From Udeniomyces pyricola (lineage: Eukaryota > Basidiomycota > Tremellomycetes > Cystofilobasidiales > Mrakiaceae), in the NCBI GenBank assembly GCA_039545295.1, contig BCIK01000020.1:451843-515842 (forward strand): a stretch of 64,000 nt of DNA, written 5' to 3'. The position numbers and the translations under genes are program-made. Of the stretch, positions 33,701 to 45,200 are shown one piece after another. The notes beneath the pieces were generated by a model. The model searched no databases. It had not been told where the DNA came from and was given only the letters and a program-made list of their open reading frames with translations. The number at the start of each line of letters is the position of its first letter. Position 1 is the first letter of the stretch.

Positions 33701-34827
33701 CGGTTCAACTCTTTGCACCCTCGTTTGACTCGCTTCGGACGTTTACGCAATCGTCCCAGTTGTTCCTTCAGCAGACTATCCTGTCGCCTCTCTATACCCT
33801 TCTCTCAACTTACCCTTCGCTTCCCATCTACGCTCCACCTCCTTCTGCTAACACCAACACCACCAACTCCTCTTCATCTACCTCGACGACGAAGAAATCC
33901 ACGAATTCATCCATCCCAACCTTTTCCATCGCCCCGACCGACATCATCTCCCGTGTGGGTGAGGGTCTCCTCAACCTTCCTCGGCTCTTTGAAGTGTACG
34001 CCGACGATGACGCCTTGGCGTTCTCATTGGAGACGTTACCGTTTGTCGATCTCGAGGGGCTGAAGGCGTTGAATGAGATGGCGGCGGCGGCTGAAGCAGA
34101 AGAAGCGGCAGCGGCTGCGGCGGCGGCTGCGGCTGCGGTCACTCCTGGAGGAGGAACAGGAGGCAAGGAATCATCTCCGTCTCCACTCCATTCTCCGACC
34201 TCGGTGCTTCCCTCCGATCCAATGCTCCAACCGACCTCGAGGTCCACACGACCACGTTCTTCTTCTCAAGCTTCGCTTCTCGCTCCTCCTCCTCCTCCTC
34301 CTCCGTTTGGAACTCTTACTGCCTCTTCGACCATCTCATCTTCATCGCCGCCGGCTCCCCCCACACTCTCGCCTGAAACCGTGACGACCCTCCATCTGAC
34401 TTCGCTCACCCTCTCCCTGCTGTCTCACATCACGACTTCGGTCCTTCCTCGTCTTCCCCAATCCTTCACGCCCTCATCTTCCACATCTCCTTCATCCTCC
34501 TCCTCCTCCTCGGCGACGGCGGCGAAAGCGATCGGTCAACTCTCGAGCGACCTCGCGTACCTCTGCAACGTCGTCCGGGCGTTTGACGTCGAATGGGACC
34601 AAGGTGAGGAATGGGGTTGGGCACTCGCCGTCGATGAGGACGCGTTAAAGGCGGTTCTCCAGCGTCCGAGAGGAGGAGGAAGAGAGAAGGGGAGACTTGG
34701 GGGAAAAGATGGGGATGAGGACAGGGCGAGGGAGGAGGATAGGGGTGAGGAAGACGAGGAGGAACGGAGGGTGCATGATAGGAAGATTGCAGAGATCGTG
34801 GCGAAGTTGAGAGGAATCAGTTTCTAA
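30725..34827 (+). CDS. COG7: Cog7, conserved oligomeric Golgi complex subunit 7
   Basis: Cog7 is a lobe B subunit of the COG tether, which captures retrograde vesicles at the Golgi. Two exons, 30725-30982 and 31135-34827, 1316 residues against about 770 in human COG7. Blocks that align with the animal protein in order are LASSWSTLESDVAAHLST, SLQNRLEARMSAEVVQAI, FRGYYYGARRAKIVEMWNEA, ALHRCLAFTHGYGSVGLISV and EDWETFQLALHLLGTCRS. The added length comes from low-complexity inserts: Ser/Pro-rich near 155-185 and 475-540, a charged linker near 690-750, a His/Ser/Tyr-rich stretch (about 868-935), a poly-Ala run (about 1068-1088) and Ser/Pro runs after it. The C-terminus is acidic and basic. The second exon is unusually long and intron-free for this genome. 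Confidence 0.9.
33500..33680 (+). repeat. His/Ser-rich coding low-complexity block in COG7
   Basis: CATTCC/CACTCAT-type codon repeats encode alternating His and Ser with Tyr and Asn over about 60 residues. It separates two conserved parts of Cog7. Confidence 0.8.
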
Positions 34828-35344
34828 GGCAGATTGTGTATGGGGAGGCAAGTCTATGGGTTGACGAGATGCTTCGAGATGAAGAGGTGGAGAAAGACGA
34901 AACGTGGGGGGGGAGGGGGGGGGAGGGAGCAGAGAGCAGAGAGAGAAGAATGTTCAAGGGAGACTAGGATTTTGTTCTTGATTTTGTTTTCTTGTTATGA
35001 CATTGTGCATGGTTGATAGTTGTGTCAGTACGGAACACCGGTGCTGCTGTGTCCTGAAAGGAACACAATATGCACATGATCGCGAAACGTCGACGAATGT
35101 AGCTGAGCCAGCGATGAGGATTGTTTCAGTTCAAAACATGAGGTTAATCGATCGTTTCAGGCCCCTTTCTTGTTCTCGCACGAGTTTCTTGAAGCAAACA
35201 AGAGAAGGGAAAGGAAAAAAAAAAACCCAAAAGAAATGGTTAAGGAGGAAATATGCTTGAACCATCTGTATAACCTGCAAGTCGATCAACCTCTGGCCTT
35301 CATCTTCTCTAACGCTCTCACTCCCTCTTTGGTCCTCTTCTTCT
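34828..35344. other. convergent 3' region COG7/PSMA6
   Basis: 517 bases between two stops. It holds a G-rich run (34905-34926) in the COG7 3' UTR and an A-rich run (35210-35230). No gene seen. Confidence 0.5.
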
Positions 35345-37652
35345 CTAATCCTTCTCTCCGACGCGAACGAGCCACTCTCCAATCTCTTCCTCGTCCATTT
35401 GACGCCACAGTCCCCGACCCGTCGCGGTTCCTTTCGGAGCAGGCTCCTAAACAAATCCAAGAAGGAAGAAGGAAAGGGGGAGGAGAGTGGAAAATGCCAA
35501 ATGAAGATATGGATCAGCAACGAACATAGGAACGAGAAAAGATCAAAGAACATCAGACCATGTCAAGTGTCTCTCGGTGTTGCCTGGTCGCGAGAACACC
35601 CTGACAGCTTAGCCCCCCCCCCCCCCCGGGTTTTCTTGCCTTGCCACGAAGCTCCAATCAATTCCACGCTCAGGCGAAACACAACACTTACATCATCTGC
35701 CGTTGACGAAATCCCAATCTCAATCTCACCCGCCTTGAAGTCCGTCGCGAGCACCGTCGAGAGAGCCTCGATCGCCATCTCGATGGCTTCTGTGCGGGTG
35801 AGCCCCTTGCCAGCAGCGTCTGCCGTCGATTCTGGCGCGTCGGGGTCTTCGACCTTCTTCCATTTCTTCTCCAACTGAAGTTCGAGATGAGAGGGATTAG
35901 CAGAAAGGAAAGACCGGAATGTGAGAAGGCGTAAGCACTGCAGAATAAGAGGAAACCGAGCGATGGATCGGAGCAGGAAAGAAGGAGTGAGGGAGGGAGG
36001 GGGGGGGGGAGGATGTTGATTCAGACTAACAAAGTTCATAGCCTCAGTTTGCTTCTGTCCACTGGCTGTCGCCTTGAAGCCAACATAGTAGCCTGCAGGA
36101 TCGACCTTGTACACCTGAGGTCCAAGTTCCGAATCGTGACCGACGAGGGTCATGGCTGATGAGGGATCAGTGGCAGCGACGTATAGTATCGAGCAGATTT
36201 TGGAGATAAGAAGACAACGTATCGAACAACATCACGTCAGCTATTCATTCTGGTCATTGATTCCACTCATCAGACTCCTACAGAGCAAACAAATCAAGAA
36301 AATGGTTTACGAACCGATTCCTAGCGGCCTCATGCCGGCCTTTTGAGTATAGACCTGGTTGATGTTGGCCATACGTCGAGCGACTGAAAGCCCGAAAAGA
36401 CACGAAAGAAGAACAAGAACGTCATCGCAGCGGAGTAGAACGTGATTGGGTCAGATCCAGGATAATCATATTCGACTTGGCTAAATGCACAGTAAAGTAT
36501 CTACTGACGGTCGACGACTTCAATCTCGTAGCCGTACTTGTACCGCCATTCGGCAGCTTCGCCCTGAGCCCGCTGAACCTGGGATCGTGCATCCGCTGAG
36601 AAAGAAGAAGTAGCAACGTGTTGTGAAGGGGTGAGACACAGAATGGTCCGAGTCAAAGAGATAGTGGCTGGAAGGGGAAGGAAGAAGACGGTACACGAAC
36701 GAAGGAGACCCGTCATGACGCAGCCGATCGTGGGGGTGATCTGGAAGAGTCGGGTCACTGTCGAAGGGTCGACAAGCTTGTCCTACAACGACGACAGCAA
36801 GCCGAGAGGACGTCAGCAATGTTCAAGTTGAAGTGGATGGGTGAGGTATGGCAAGGATATGGTCGAGAGTCCAATGTCATCATCACCGGCTACAGTTGCT
36901 ATCCTCCTTTGCCTTGCTTGGTCCGATGCTACGCGGCGTTCGACTCTAATCAAGACAACATCGTTTGGTCTGCCGCAACCCCCAAGCTACCTCGAACAGA
37001 CACGAGCCAGGTATGTCCAGTCTTGGCTTTGAGGTGTCGGATTCTCGCCATCAACACGAGCACTGGTCCCAACCCAAGACGCCTTCCACCGCGACAACAC
37101 GACACGACACACCTCCTCTGCGCTCTCTCTCCTCGTTTCGTCTCTGACGCGAGCGAACCCTACTCACGGGGACTTTCTTCTGGACGACGACGACGGCGGT
37201 ATCCTTCCCTCTGATGGCAACGGCGGTGATGCCGGAACCAGTGATGGCCTTGAAGGCATATTCTGTAAAAGATAGGGGATAGGTGAGAGCGAAGGCAACC
37301 GGATGAGTTGAACCATCTCGCGTGGCGAGTTGGGAACGGGCGCGGTGAAGGGATTCAGAGACTGACCGACTTGGTATAGACGTCCTGAGAGTGACGATCA
37401 GTAGAGGGGATCATGGGAGGACGAAGAGAGAGGCAGCTATCAATGGGAAAGGTTCAATGGGCGCGAGGGAAAGATAGGGAGATGGAGCGAGCTGGGGGGG
37501 GATTTGGACGGACCCTCGGGCGAGAAGACGGTGAGGTATCTAAATGGATAGAGATGGATACCATGATGAAGGGTTAGGGTTCTGTCCAAGAGAAGGGTCT
37601 AAGCCGACAGGGGTTGGGTTTGAGCTAACCTGTCGTAAGAGCCGCGGGACAT
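35345..37652 (-). CDS. SCL1: 20S proteasome subunit alpha-1 (PSMA6/Scl1 type)
   Basis: A structural subunit of the outer ring of the 20S proteasome. Ten exons: 37652-37630, 37539-37514, 37384-37367 (18 nt), 37262-37168, 36782-36710, 36595-36509, 36383-36315, 36155-36031, 35874-35692, 35446-35345; 266 residues, the normal length. The proteasome alpha signature [20 protein letters not shown] (5-24) is assembled from the first four exons. [20 protein letters not shown] and [20 protein letters not shown] follow. [20 protein letters not shown] and [11 protein letters not shown] identify the alpha-1 paralogue; the C-terminus ends [16 protein letters not shown] poly-G tract (sense strand) lies in the last intron and a poly-C tract in intron 8. 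Confidence 0.95.
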
Positions 37653-37969
37653 GATGTTGAATGTAGAATTAGATGGTGGAGACGGGTGGTGCTGATGATG
37701 ATGTCGATGATGTTGCGGGCGATGGGGGCGTGGAGGTGGAGTTGGTGCAGGTGGCTGGGACTGGCTTACCTGCCTGATGGATGAAGCAAAAGCGCATATA
37801 TATATGATATATATATATATATATTATTGAGTATATATCATCTCCTTGGTCTTCATTTTTTTTTCCTTTCTCTTCCGTCTTCTTCACATATCTGTACATA
37901 GCATCCATTTTCACTCATTGACCAATCTCACAATCATTCACATCTCTCCTCTTATCGCTCACCCTTCTC
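37653..37969. other. intergenic gap with AT array
   Basis: 317 bases upstream of PSMA6 and downstream of SNRNP27, both minus strand. It carries an AT microsatellite and T-rich sequence. No gene. Confidence 0.5.
37796..37825. repeat. (AT)n microsatellite
   Basis: About 30 bases of AT dinucleotides with one G interruption near 37806, in the PSMA6 upstream region. Confidence 0.85.
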
Positions 37970-39379
37970 TCACTTGATCTTGTCAAGCGGCCTGTTGAAT
38001 CCTCCACGTCGGTTCATGTACTGTCGCCAAGTACGGACCTTCTTGATGATCACATCACCGTTCGCGTTACTCGGTACATGCTTGCCCTAATCGATTCAGG
38101 AAAAGTGACAACAGTCACAAACGTTACGTTGATCCGTCAGTAAGACACGCAAACAACCAGAGCAACAGATGGGAACAGCGGTGGCGACTGATGTAGTCAG
38201 TCGCCAACTCTACACGCTATCATCCTACCTGGACTCTCCTGCTGGGTGTGACTGAGATCAACCTAAAGAAGAAATCCTCACCTTTGAACTGCCAAACCCA
38301 CCGAAACCCATCATTCTCGCCATGGCTTCTTCCTCTGGGTCGACGTCCTCTTGCCCTTGTCCCGCCCCTCCTTCGCCATCTTCGATGACGTCTTCTTCCT
38401 CCCATTCACCATCAACACCCTCAGTCATGCCGTCTGGGGGAGCTTGAGGTTGAGCATCTAGATTACAAACAAAAAGGACCAGGTTCGAACAAAATCGCAT
38501 ACACCGTCAGCTCTGTATGCGCGGCTATCTCAACTCAATACAGCCTAGAAGAGACCGGCACTGGCTCCGGGACCCAGTAGCACAAAACGTGCATCGCAGT
38601 CTATTCCTTTTCCCAAAGGTGAATGCAAGGGAGTACTTGACAGATTGAGCCATCACTCAAGCACACGTTAGCTTTCCAATGCAAACAGTACACACCTTTC
38701 CGGACAGGTGCAACAGAGTCTCCCTTGAGCCGGGCAGCGCTCACGACTGGAGGCGGGTAGTCGTCTCGTCTCATGGAGACAGGAGAGCGGGATCGAGTAC
38801 GGCGAGAGGAAGATGAGTAGGGTCGAGTGGAGGATGAAGCAGGGCCCCGGTCTGAGGAGGAGAGACCAAGAGCAAAAGAGGGACATACGACGCGTCAGTT
38901 TGATGCTAAATGGAAGGACAAGATGGCATCAGGTTGGTTGGAGTCGAAGCTGTCCAAAGGACAATTGTCTATGCAAGTTGATGAGCATGGTGGATACTGG
39001 AGTGAGACTGACCCCCTCGAGAAGATGCCCGTTCGTACTCCCGTTCACGTTCACGTTCGCGATCGCGATCGCGGTCCCCCCCAGAGCTCCGACCATAATC
39101 TCTATCGCGTCCATGGCTACTAGAGTATTCTCGGTCTCGATCGCCATAGTCCCTGCTACTGCCTCCTCCATAGCCTCCTCCACTGCCACGGTAGCCCTCT
39201 CGGTCGCGATCCCTGCCACCCCCAGAAGTGTAGCCTCCTCGGATGTTGACAGACGACCGGTCGTCTCGATCCCTGTCGTAGTAGCTGGGGGCACCTGTTG
39301 GGCCTGAACGAGAATGGCGGCGGTCGGGACTGGGGGATCGTCGACTATGGTAAGGGGCACGGGAGGGGTGGGATGACAT
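37970..39379 (-). CDS. SNRNP27: U4/U6.U5 tri-snRNP 27-kDa protein (SNRNP27)
   Basis: A spliceosomal protein of the tri-snRNP. Four exons: 39379-39013, 38851-38696, 38457-38282, 38086-37970; 271 residues. The N-terminal half is an RS/RD/RE-type low-complexity domain rich in Arg-Asp and Gly-Gly-Tyr, typical of splicing factors. The conserved C-terminal domain includes EEEAMARMMGFGGFGSSKGK and ends RQYMNRRGGFNRPLDKIK, the family hallmark. An acidic linker (about 180-210) comes between. The protein is longer than human SNRNP27 (155 residues) because of the Arg-rich N-terminus. It diverges from the GT69 gene. Confidence 0.93.
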
Positions 39380-39893
39380 GATGGGTGGTGGATGGTGGAG
39401 GGTTTGAAGGGGTTCGTTGTTAGCTTGACTGATTCGCTCGTGAGGGGGGATGATGACTGGATGACGCTGCGTTTGAGTTGATGTTAATTCTTTTTTTCTC
39501 ATATTTGGTTGATAGCCCAAATCCGCGTGCCTCATCAGTTCGCCAAACTTGCAGATGGCAGAATATATATCCACAACTGCTCACCCTTTTAATTAGGGCG
39601 CACACTCAACTCGACTATACATGCTATATGTATAAATATACATGGGCTCATCAATTGTTTCGTGCTTTATCACGCACATGATCTTTCTTGCACGATCCAT
39701 GCCGGAATCTGACGTCGCGTCCAAACCAGACGCAGTCCACCCAGTCGTTCTGCCATCCATCCAGCCAGCCAGCTGTATATACGCGTACATCTTGCAGCCC
39801 ATATCAACATATTCCTCATCGTCATCAATCATAATCACTCTGCTCATCTCACCCAAGTCGTCTCTTCTTCGTCCACACCCAGGAACCCCATCG
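39380..39893. promoter_or_regulatory. divergent region SNRNP27/GT69
   Basis: 514 bases between divergent starts. An in-frame upstream ATG (39642) extends the GT69 frame, but that extension is not protein-like and has no place before the signal anchor, so this region is read as 5' UTR and promoter. Confidence 0.5.
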
Positions 39894-41787
39894 ATGGCCC
39901 TGCCAACTCATTTCAAACATGCCTCAAAACCATCGACGTCTTCATCCTCGGGCGGCTCGTCGGCCTACTTTCCCCAGCTACCGCCCATGACGCCTCAACG
40001 CCGCAAAGCCCTCCTCCTGCTTCCCCTCTTGTCCACTGTTTTCTTCCTCGCCCTCTACTCACTCTCTAGTACAAATTCAATTCCGCCACCTCCACCTCTC
40101 GCGACGAGCCAGGACGCCTTGTCATCGAGTCTGCCTTATTACCTCTCCAAGCTCGACACGAGCCTCCGCGAGGCCTTTGCTCGGCATCCCAAACTTGCTT
40201 CGGATCCCTACCCTTCTCCCATCTATCCCGTCGATCTAACGCCATCTCAGCTAGTTCGATATGCCCACCTGATTCCCTCTCATCCACTTCACAACTTCAC
40301 CTCCAGCCAAGGCAGAATTTCGACCCCTCCGCCCGACCGGAAATTCCTCCTAACATCATCCCTCGTCAACGTCGCTCCGCTTACTCCCACTCTCTTCACC
40401 TCGCTCATCCACCTCACTGCTCTACTCGGCCCTCGGTCAATATCCCTTTCCTTAATCGAAGGTCCATCCAACGACGGCACCTCACACCTCATCGAGGCCG
40501 TCCTGTGTCCTATCCTGCTTGAAATGGGCGTCGATCCGCTTGATCTCCACATCGTCACTCGACGGCCCAAGGTCGACTTTGAAACCCACAACCGAATCGA
40601 AGTCCTCGCTAAGCTTCGAGAGGAAGCAATGATACCGTTCTGGCGGGCAAGGAAGCGGACAGCCATGGCCGGTGGAAAGGGAGCACAGCACCCTAATCAT
40701 GTCCAAGAGACCGTCGTGTTCTTCAACGATGTCTACTACTCTGCTGGCATGATGCTCGAGCTCATTCACCAACACCTCACGCAAGGCAGTGATATGACAT
40801 GCGCGTGGGACCTGCTCTGGGGCAATGAGTACGTCGGCTCGGCTGTATACTTCAGGTTCCCGTTAACCGTGGAGCGTGTTGGGTGGCTTCTGTGGCTGAT
40901 GATCCGTGTTTGCCATTTTCATTTGCTTTCTCAATCGTTTTTGGTTTGGATACCCACTCAGTTACTTCTATGATACCTGGGTTGCACGAGACGTTCACAC
41001 CGGGGATGTACATACTCATCTGTCACTGTCAATATCTTCACCTGCGTCCAAGACCGCGCTCTTGTGACTGATGCCACCTTTTTGTTCCTCTACTTCAGCT
41101 CTTCCATCCCATGTCTTCCACGTGGTCTCCCTCGACTGACCTCTTCCCAACTTCTCCCCTTACCAAAGCTCGGTACGATCATCGGGTTCCGTTCCAAGCG
41201 TACGCTTGCTGGAATGGAATCGCCGTTTTCGCGGCTGATGCTCTCAGAGCCCATCCCGAAACGCACTTTAGACGCTCTCGACTGCCCGCATCAACTTCCT
41301 CTACCTCTTCTCCTGAGGTAGAGGGAGAATGTGCTCAGGCTGAAGTTTCCCTCATCTGCAAGGATCTCTGGGCCAAAGGTCGGGGCAAGATCCTGGTCGT
41401 TCCGGGCGTCCGCGTCGGATACGAGCGGCACGTCGCCGAGGGCGCGAGAGATGTCTCAGGGTGGCATGAGGAAGAGGGCATCGATGGGTTAAAGACTGGG
41501 ACGATCGTGGGTAGTGAGCAGCCTAGGGGCTGGTTTGGACTCGGGGGAAGGGTTAGAGAACAAGTCGATTGGACCTCAAAGTGAGTGTGTTTCGAAATCC
41601 ATGAAGGGATGGATTCTGACTCTCGTTTGTCTGCAAGCTGTCGTCTTAATGGCAGTGTACCTCTGTTCCTTTGTGCTCCTGCAGACCGCCCGCCAAGATC
41701 CGGTGTCATCCTTGGCCGGAAAAGAATGGACTCGGTGGGGTGAACGTGTGGGAGACAACGCGCTGGATTGATTCTTTAACGGGCTAA
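39894..41787 (+). CDS. GT69 alpha-1,3-mannosyltransferase (CAP59/CMT1 family)
   Basis: A Golgi type II glycosyltransferase of the family that makes alpha-1,3-mannose linkages in basidiomycete capsule and wall glycans (Cmt1, Cap59). Four exons: 39894-40828, 40962-41007, 41099-41580, 41685-41787; 521 residues. The start at 39894 places the signal anchor [19 protein letters not shown] at 39-57. Family blocks include [36 protein letters not shown] and [19 protein letters not shown] (about 270-290). The second exon gives [14 protein letters not shown], the third a conserved SLICKDLW, and the fourth CHPWPEKNG. The acceptor is unknown. The family is well known from Cryptococcus, but orthology to a particular capsule gene cannot be claimed. 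Confidence 0.88.
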
Positions 41788-42238
41788 ATCCGTCAAGGCG
41801 GAGATGTTATGGAACAAGCTGTGTGCTCTTTTCCTCCTTCTCTTCTATATGATCTCTCGCACGTCCCGATATTAGATGGTGATGATTGTGATAGCAGTCC
41901 AAATTTGATGAAATTGAAAACGTGACGTAACTGTCGAACTGTCGATATCACACGTCACGTGTCACCAGGTGTCACATGCAGTCAACAGTCCTCCACATGA
42001 TGATTCTTATTTTATTTATTCATATAATCATATAATCATATATTCATAAGCGCATAAGCCCGCACGGCCTGTCATGGTTCTATACCCATCACCTCCACCC
42101 CCAATCTGCTCCTCGTAATCAGGCATCCTATATCTCCATCCATCCTCGCTTGCCTATCCACCATCCCATTCTATCTCCCACACTACACCTTCCTGCTCAT
42201 ATCAGTCCACTCGCCACACGGTGACGACCTCTCGAATC
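41788..42238. other. intergenic gap GT69/M13 peptidase
   Basis: 451 bases between two plus-strand genes. It is AT-rich around 42008-42050 with short CATATAAT-type repeats and holds two CACGTG-like hexamer cores (GTCACGTGTCACC near 41955). No gene. Confidence 0.5.
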
Positions 42239-45200
42239 ATGTCGGACCCTCGTCCATCCACCGATCTCGGTAAGCTCCATCCTCGCTCCGCGCCAACAGC
42301 GCTTGACGGTCTCCAATCAGCGGGACTAGGCCGAAGCTAGATGTCCTTCCGCATGGAGCAATCCCACGCCCTGTATCGCCTCGCCTGTGCCCCAAAGGGA
42401 ATCGTTCAAGCGACTTACACTTTGTGTTACTTCTGACTGAATCACTCGGGTACCTCAGAATCGGCCCCGCTTCTCACACACTCGAACGACGTCGGGAGCG
42501 GTAATGCCCCGGGAAGCCGCCGATCTCACCAGCAGCACCGGACCTTCTGGACGACACTCTCTGATCCTCAGCGAGAGCTCACCAAGGTCGAAAAGGCTAT
42601 GGCCGTGCTCACTCTTCTTGTGAGTTGAATTGGATGCATCGTCGTCGGCGAACGAGGAGATTGAGCCCGAGGTTGATGCATTCTATCGGACTGACCCGTT
42701 GCGGTGTCTTGCTTCATCTCTCTCTTCGCCCCCATCAGTTCCTCCTTCTCGCCACCACTTTCATCGGTCTCTTTGCCGGAGCTCAGCATAAGCTGTCTCA
42801 TGCGCCCTCCAGCGACCCCGTCACTTCGATTCTAACCCGTACTCACACTGCCACATCCACTCAACGCGCATCTGCAACCGTCACGGCCACCTCCGTTCCT
42901 CCGCGTCCGACTTCGACTTCGGCCGTTTGCTTGACGTCTGAGTGTGTCCTACTCTCTGCTCAAATTCTCGACCAGATTGACCAAACTGTCGATCCGTGCG
43001 AGGATCCGTACGGCTGGGCGACTGGCGGCTGGCGATCAAAGCACGCACTACCCAAGTCCAAGGGCGTCTACGGCTCGTTCAACGCCGTTCAGGAGGCGAA
43101 CAAGAAAGTCCTGCTCGACTTACTCAAGGAGGACGGTCAACACAAGAGTTCTGTTCAAGATTCCAGCGAGTCCGATGAGGAACAAGCTGAGAAGAGGAAC
43201 GTTGCGAAGCTCCGGGGTGTCTTCAACGACTGCGTGGACGAGGTGAGTGAGATCTCCTTGCGATTCGCTCTTGTCATTTCTCCTTTTGCGTCGATGCAGG
43301 CGTCATATCCAGGATGTGATACCAGGTAGTAAAAGCAGTTACTAACGAAATGGACATATCTGATTGTTTTACCTCTCAGGATCATCTTAACTCTCTGGGC
43401 CTTTCGCCACTGCAACCGATGCTTGACTCCATCCAAACTCTGTTCCCTGCGAGGTTCCCTCGACCTGATCTCTCCGCGTCCGACCTCTTGGCCGTATCTT
43501 CCTTCCGGGACATTTCACCTACCGATCTTGAAGCGTTGGAGTTCGATGCCCTGACTGATGTTGAGCGACTTCGCAATGGCCAGAGTCTTCCCGATGGCCC
43601 AGACGAGATGGATGATGAGGAGAATGACAACAACCTCGCTGAACAGGCTCATGCGATCAAGAAGGATAGCAAACGGGTTGAGAAGCTCACCAACGTCCTT
43701 GGGTTCTTGCATTCAAGGGGTACGTTGCGTTGCGTCTGCCCAACTTGAAATCTCTTTTGTTACTCAGAGCCGCTGATGTTGACCGTTCTTTGCTGACGTG
43801 CATCCACTATGAAATCGTTACCTGTCTGCATTACTTCCATCTCAGCCATCGACGTTCTATTCACGCTCCAGGCCGAAGGGGATGTTGGCCGTGATCCGCA
43901 AGAGCAGATCCTTTTCCTCTATCAGTCCGGCCTAGGCCTTCCGTCCAGGGAGTACTACTCGGAACCGTCGATCGTCAAATTCTATGAGCAAATCATCGCC
44001 TCATTACTCGACCAAGTCTTGCCCTCGTCCGCATCGGGCTCATCTTCGCTCTGGCCCTCATTCCCACCCATTTCAGCTCCCCACCCGTCGCCTCCCACTT
44101 CAGTCAACCCCGAAAAAAACCGCGATCACTTAATTTCGACCCTCGCTCATCGCATCGTTGATCTCGAGAAAAGGCTTGCTCGTGCCGGTGCCAATCCCGA
44201 GGACCTAATGAACCCTAGCAAAGCCTACAACCCGACGGCGATATCGGCACTGGACGCTGACATGCCTATCTCTCTCCGAGAGTACGTTTCGGCATTCGCT
44301 CCCCGAAAGTTCCCATCGGAGATTGTGGTGACGAGCTCGGCATACGTACAAAAGATGACCAAGATCCTCGAGAACGAGGAGGATTGGGTCCTTCAGAGCT
44401 GGTTCCACGTCCGGACCGCCATGACGTACGCCGCTTACCTTGGAGATGCCGTCGAGGTCCGCAAGATTACGACAAGCCTCAAGAACCTTCTGAGCGGTAT
44501 CAAGAGTGGCGCCGAGGTTGATCGCGAGGAAGGTGAGTGAATTGAATCCCTCGAGACTTATGTACTTTAACCTTTATCTTGACCCGTCTTTGCCTGTCTG
44601 TTGAACAAAATCTGGACTGCATCGATTCTTCTCCTCGGCCCTCATCATACTGCTTCTTCGTGCATAGTGTGTCTGACGCATGTCTCCAGCGTGCTTGGCC
44701 ACCTCGTCGGCGCCGAGTTTGTCAAGCGCAAGTTTGCTGGTGACAGCAAGAACAAGGCCGAGTCTATCATCCACGGCGTCATTGACGCATTCAAGGTCCA
44801 ACTGAAACAGGTCCCCTGGATGGACAAAGAATCGTCGACGAGAGCCATCGAGAAGGCAGCGGCTATCGTGCCTAAAATCGGGTGAGGCACACCAGCCCCT
44901 TCTGCTCTCTGAACCTTGCAGCCACAGGAATTAACCGTCTCTCGTATGGGCTCCATCTTCTTGTTCCTCTCCTCCTCCGTTTTTCACCCCTATCTCAGTT
45001 ACCCTCTTTATCCCAATGCCACTTCTCCTGTTGCCCTCGAGCGGTACTATGCTCGCCAATCGATTGTGACCCAAGACTTCTTTGGGGATATCGTGCGGGC
45101 CAACCAGTATGAGCTCGTCCGCATGTGGCAAATCGCTCTCGGGAACCGCCGAAACCCGGATATTTGGGAGATGTACGCCGATAGTGAGTGATTTTCGTGT

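Noticed and set aside
39642..39893. in-frame upstream ATG of the GT69 gene
   Set aside because: The 84-residue extension is not protein-like and would bury the signal anchor; 39894 gives the family-typical start.
44690..44697. acceptor directly before CGTGCTTGGCC for M13 exon 6
   Set aside because: The phase does not fit; the acceptor before 44668 keeps the frame and yields the conserved [10 protein letters not shown] block.
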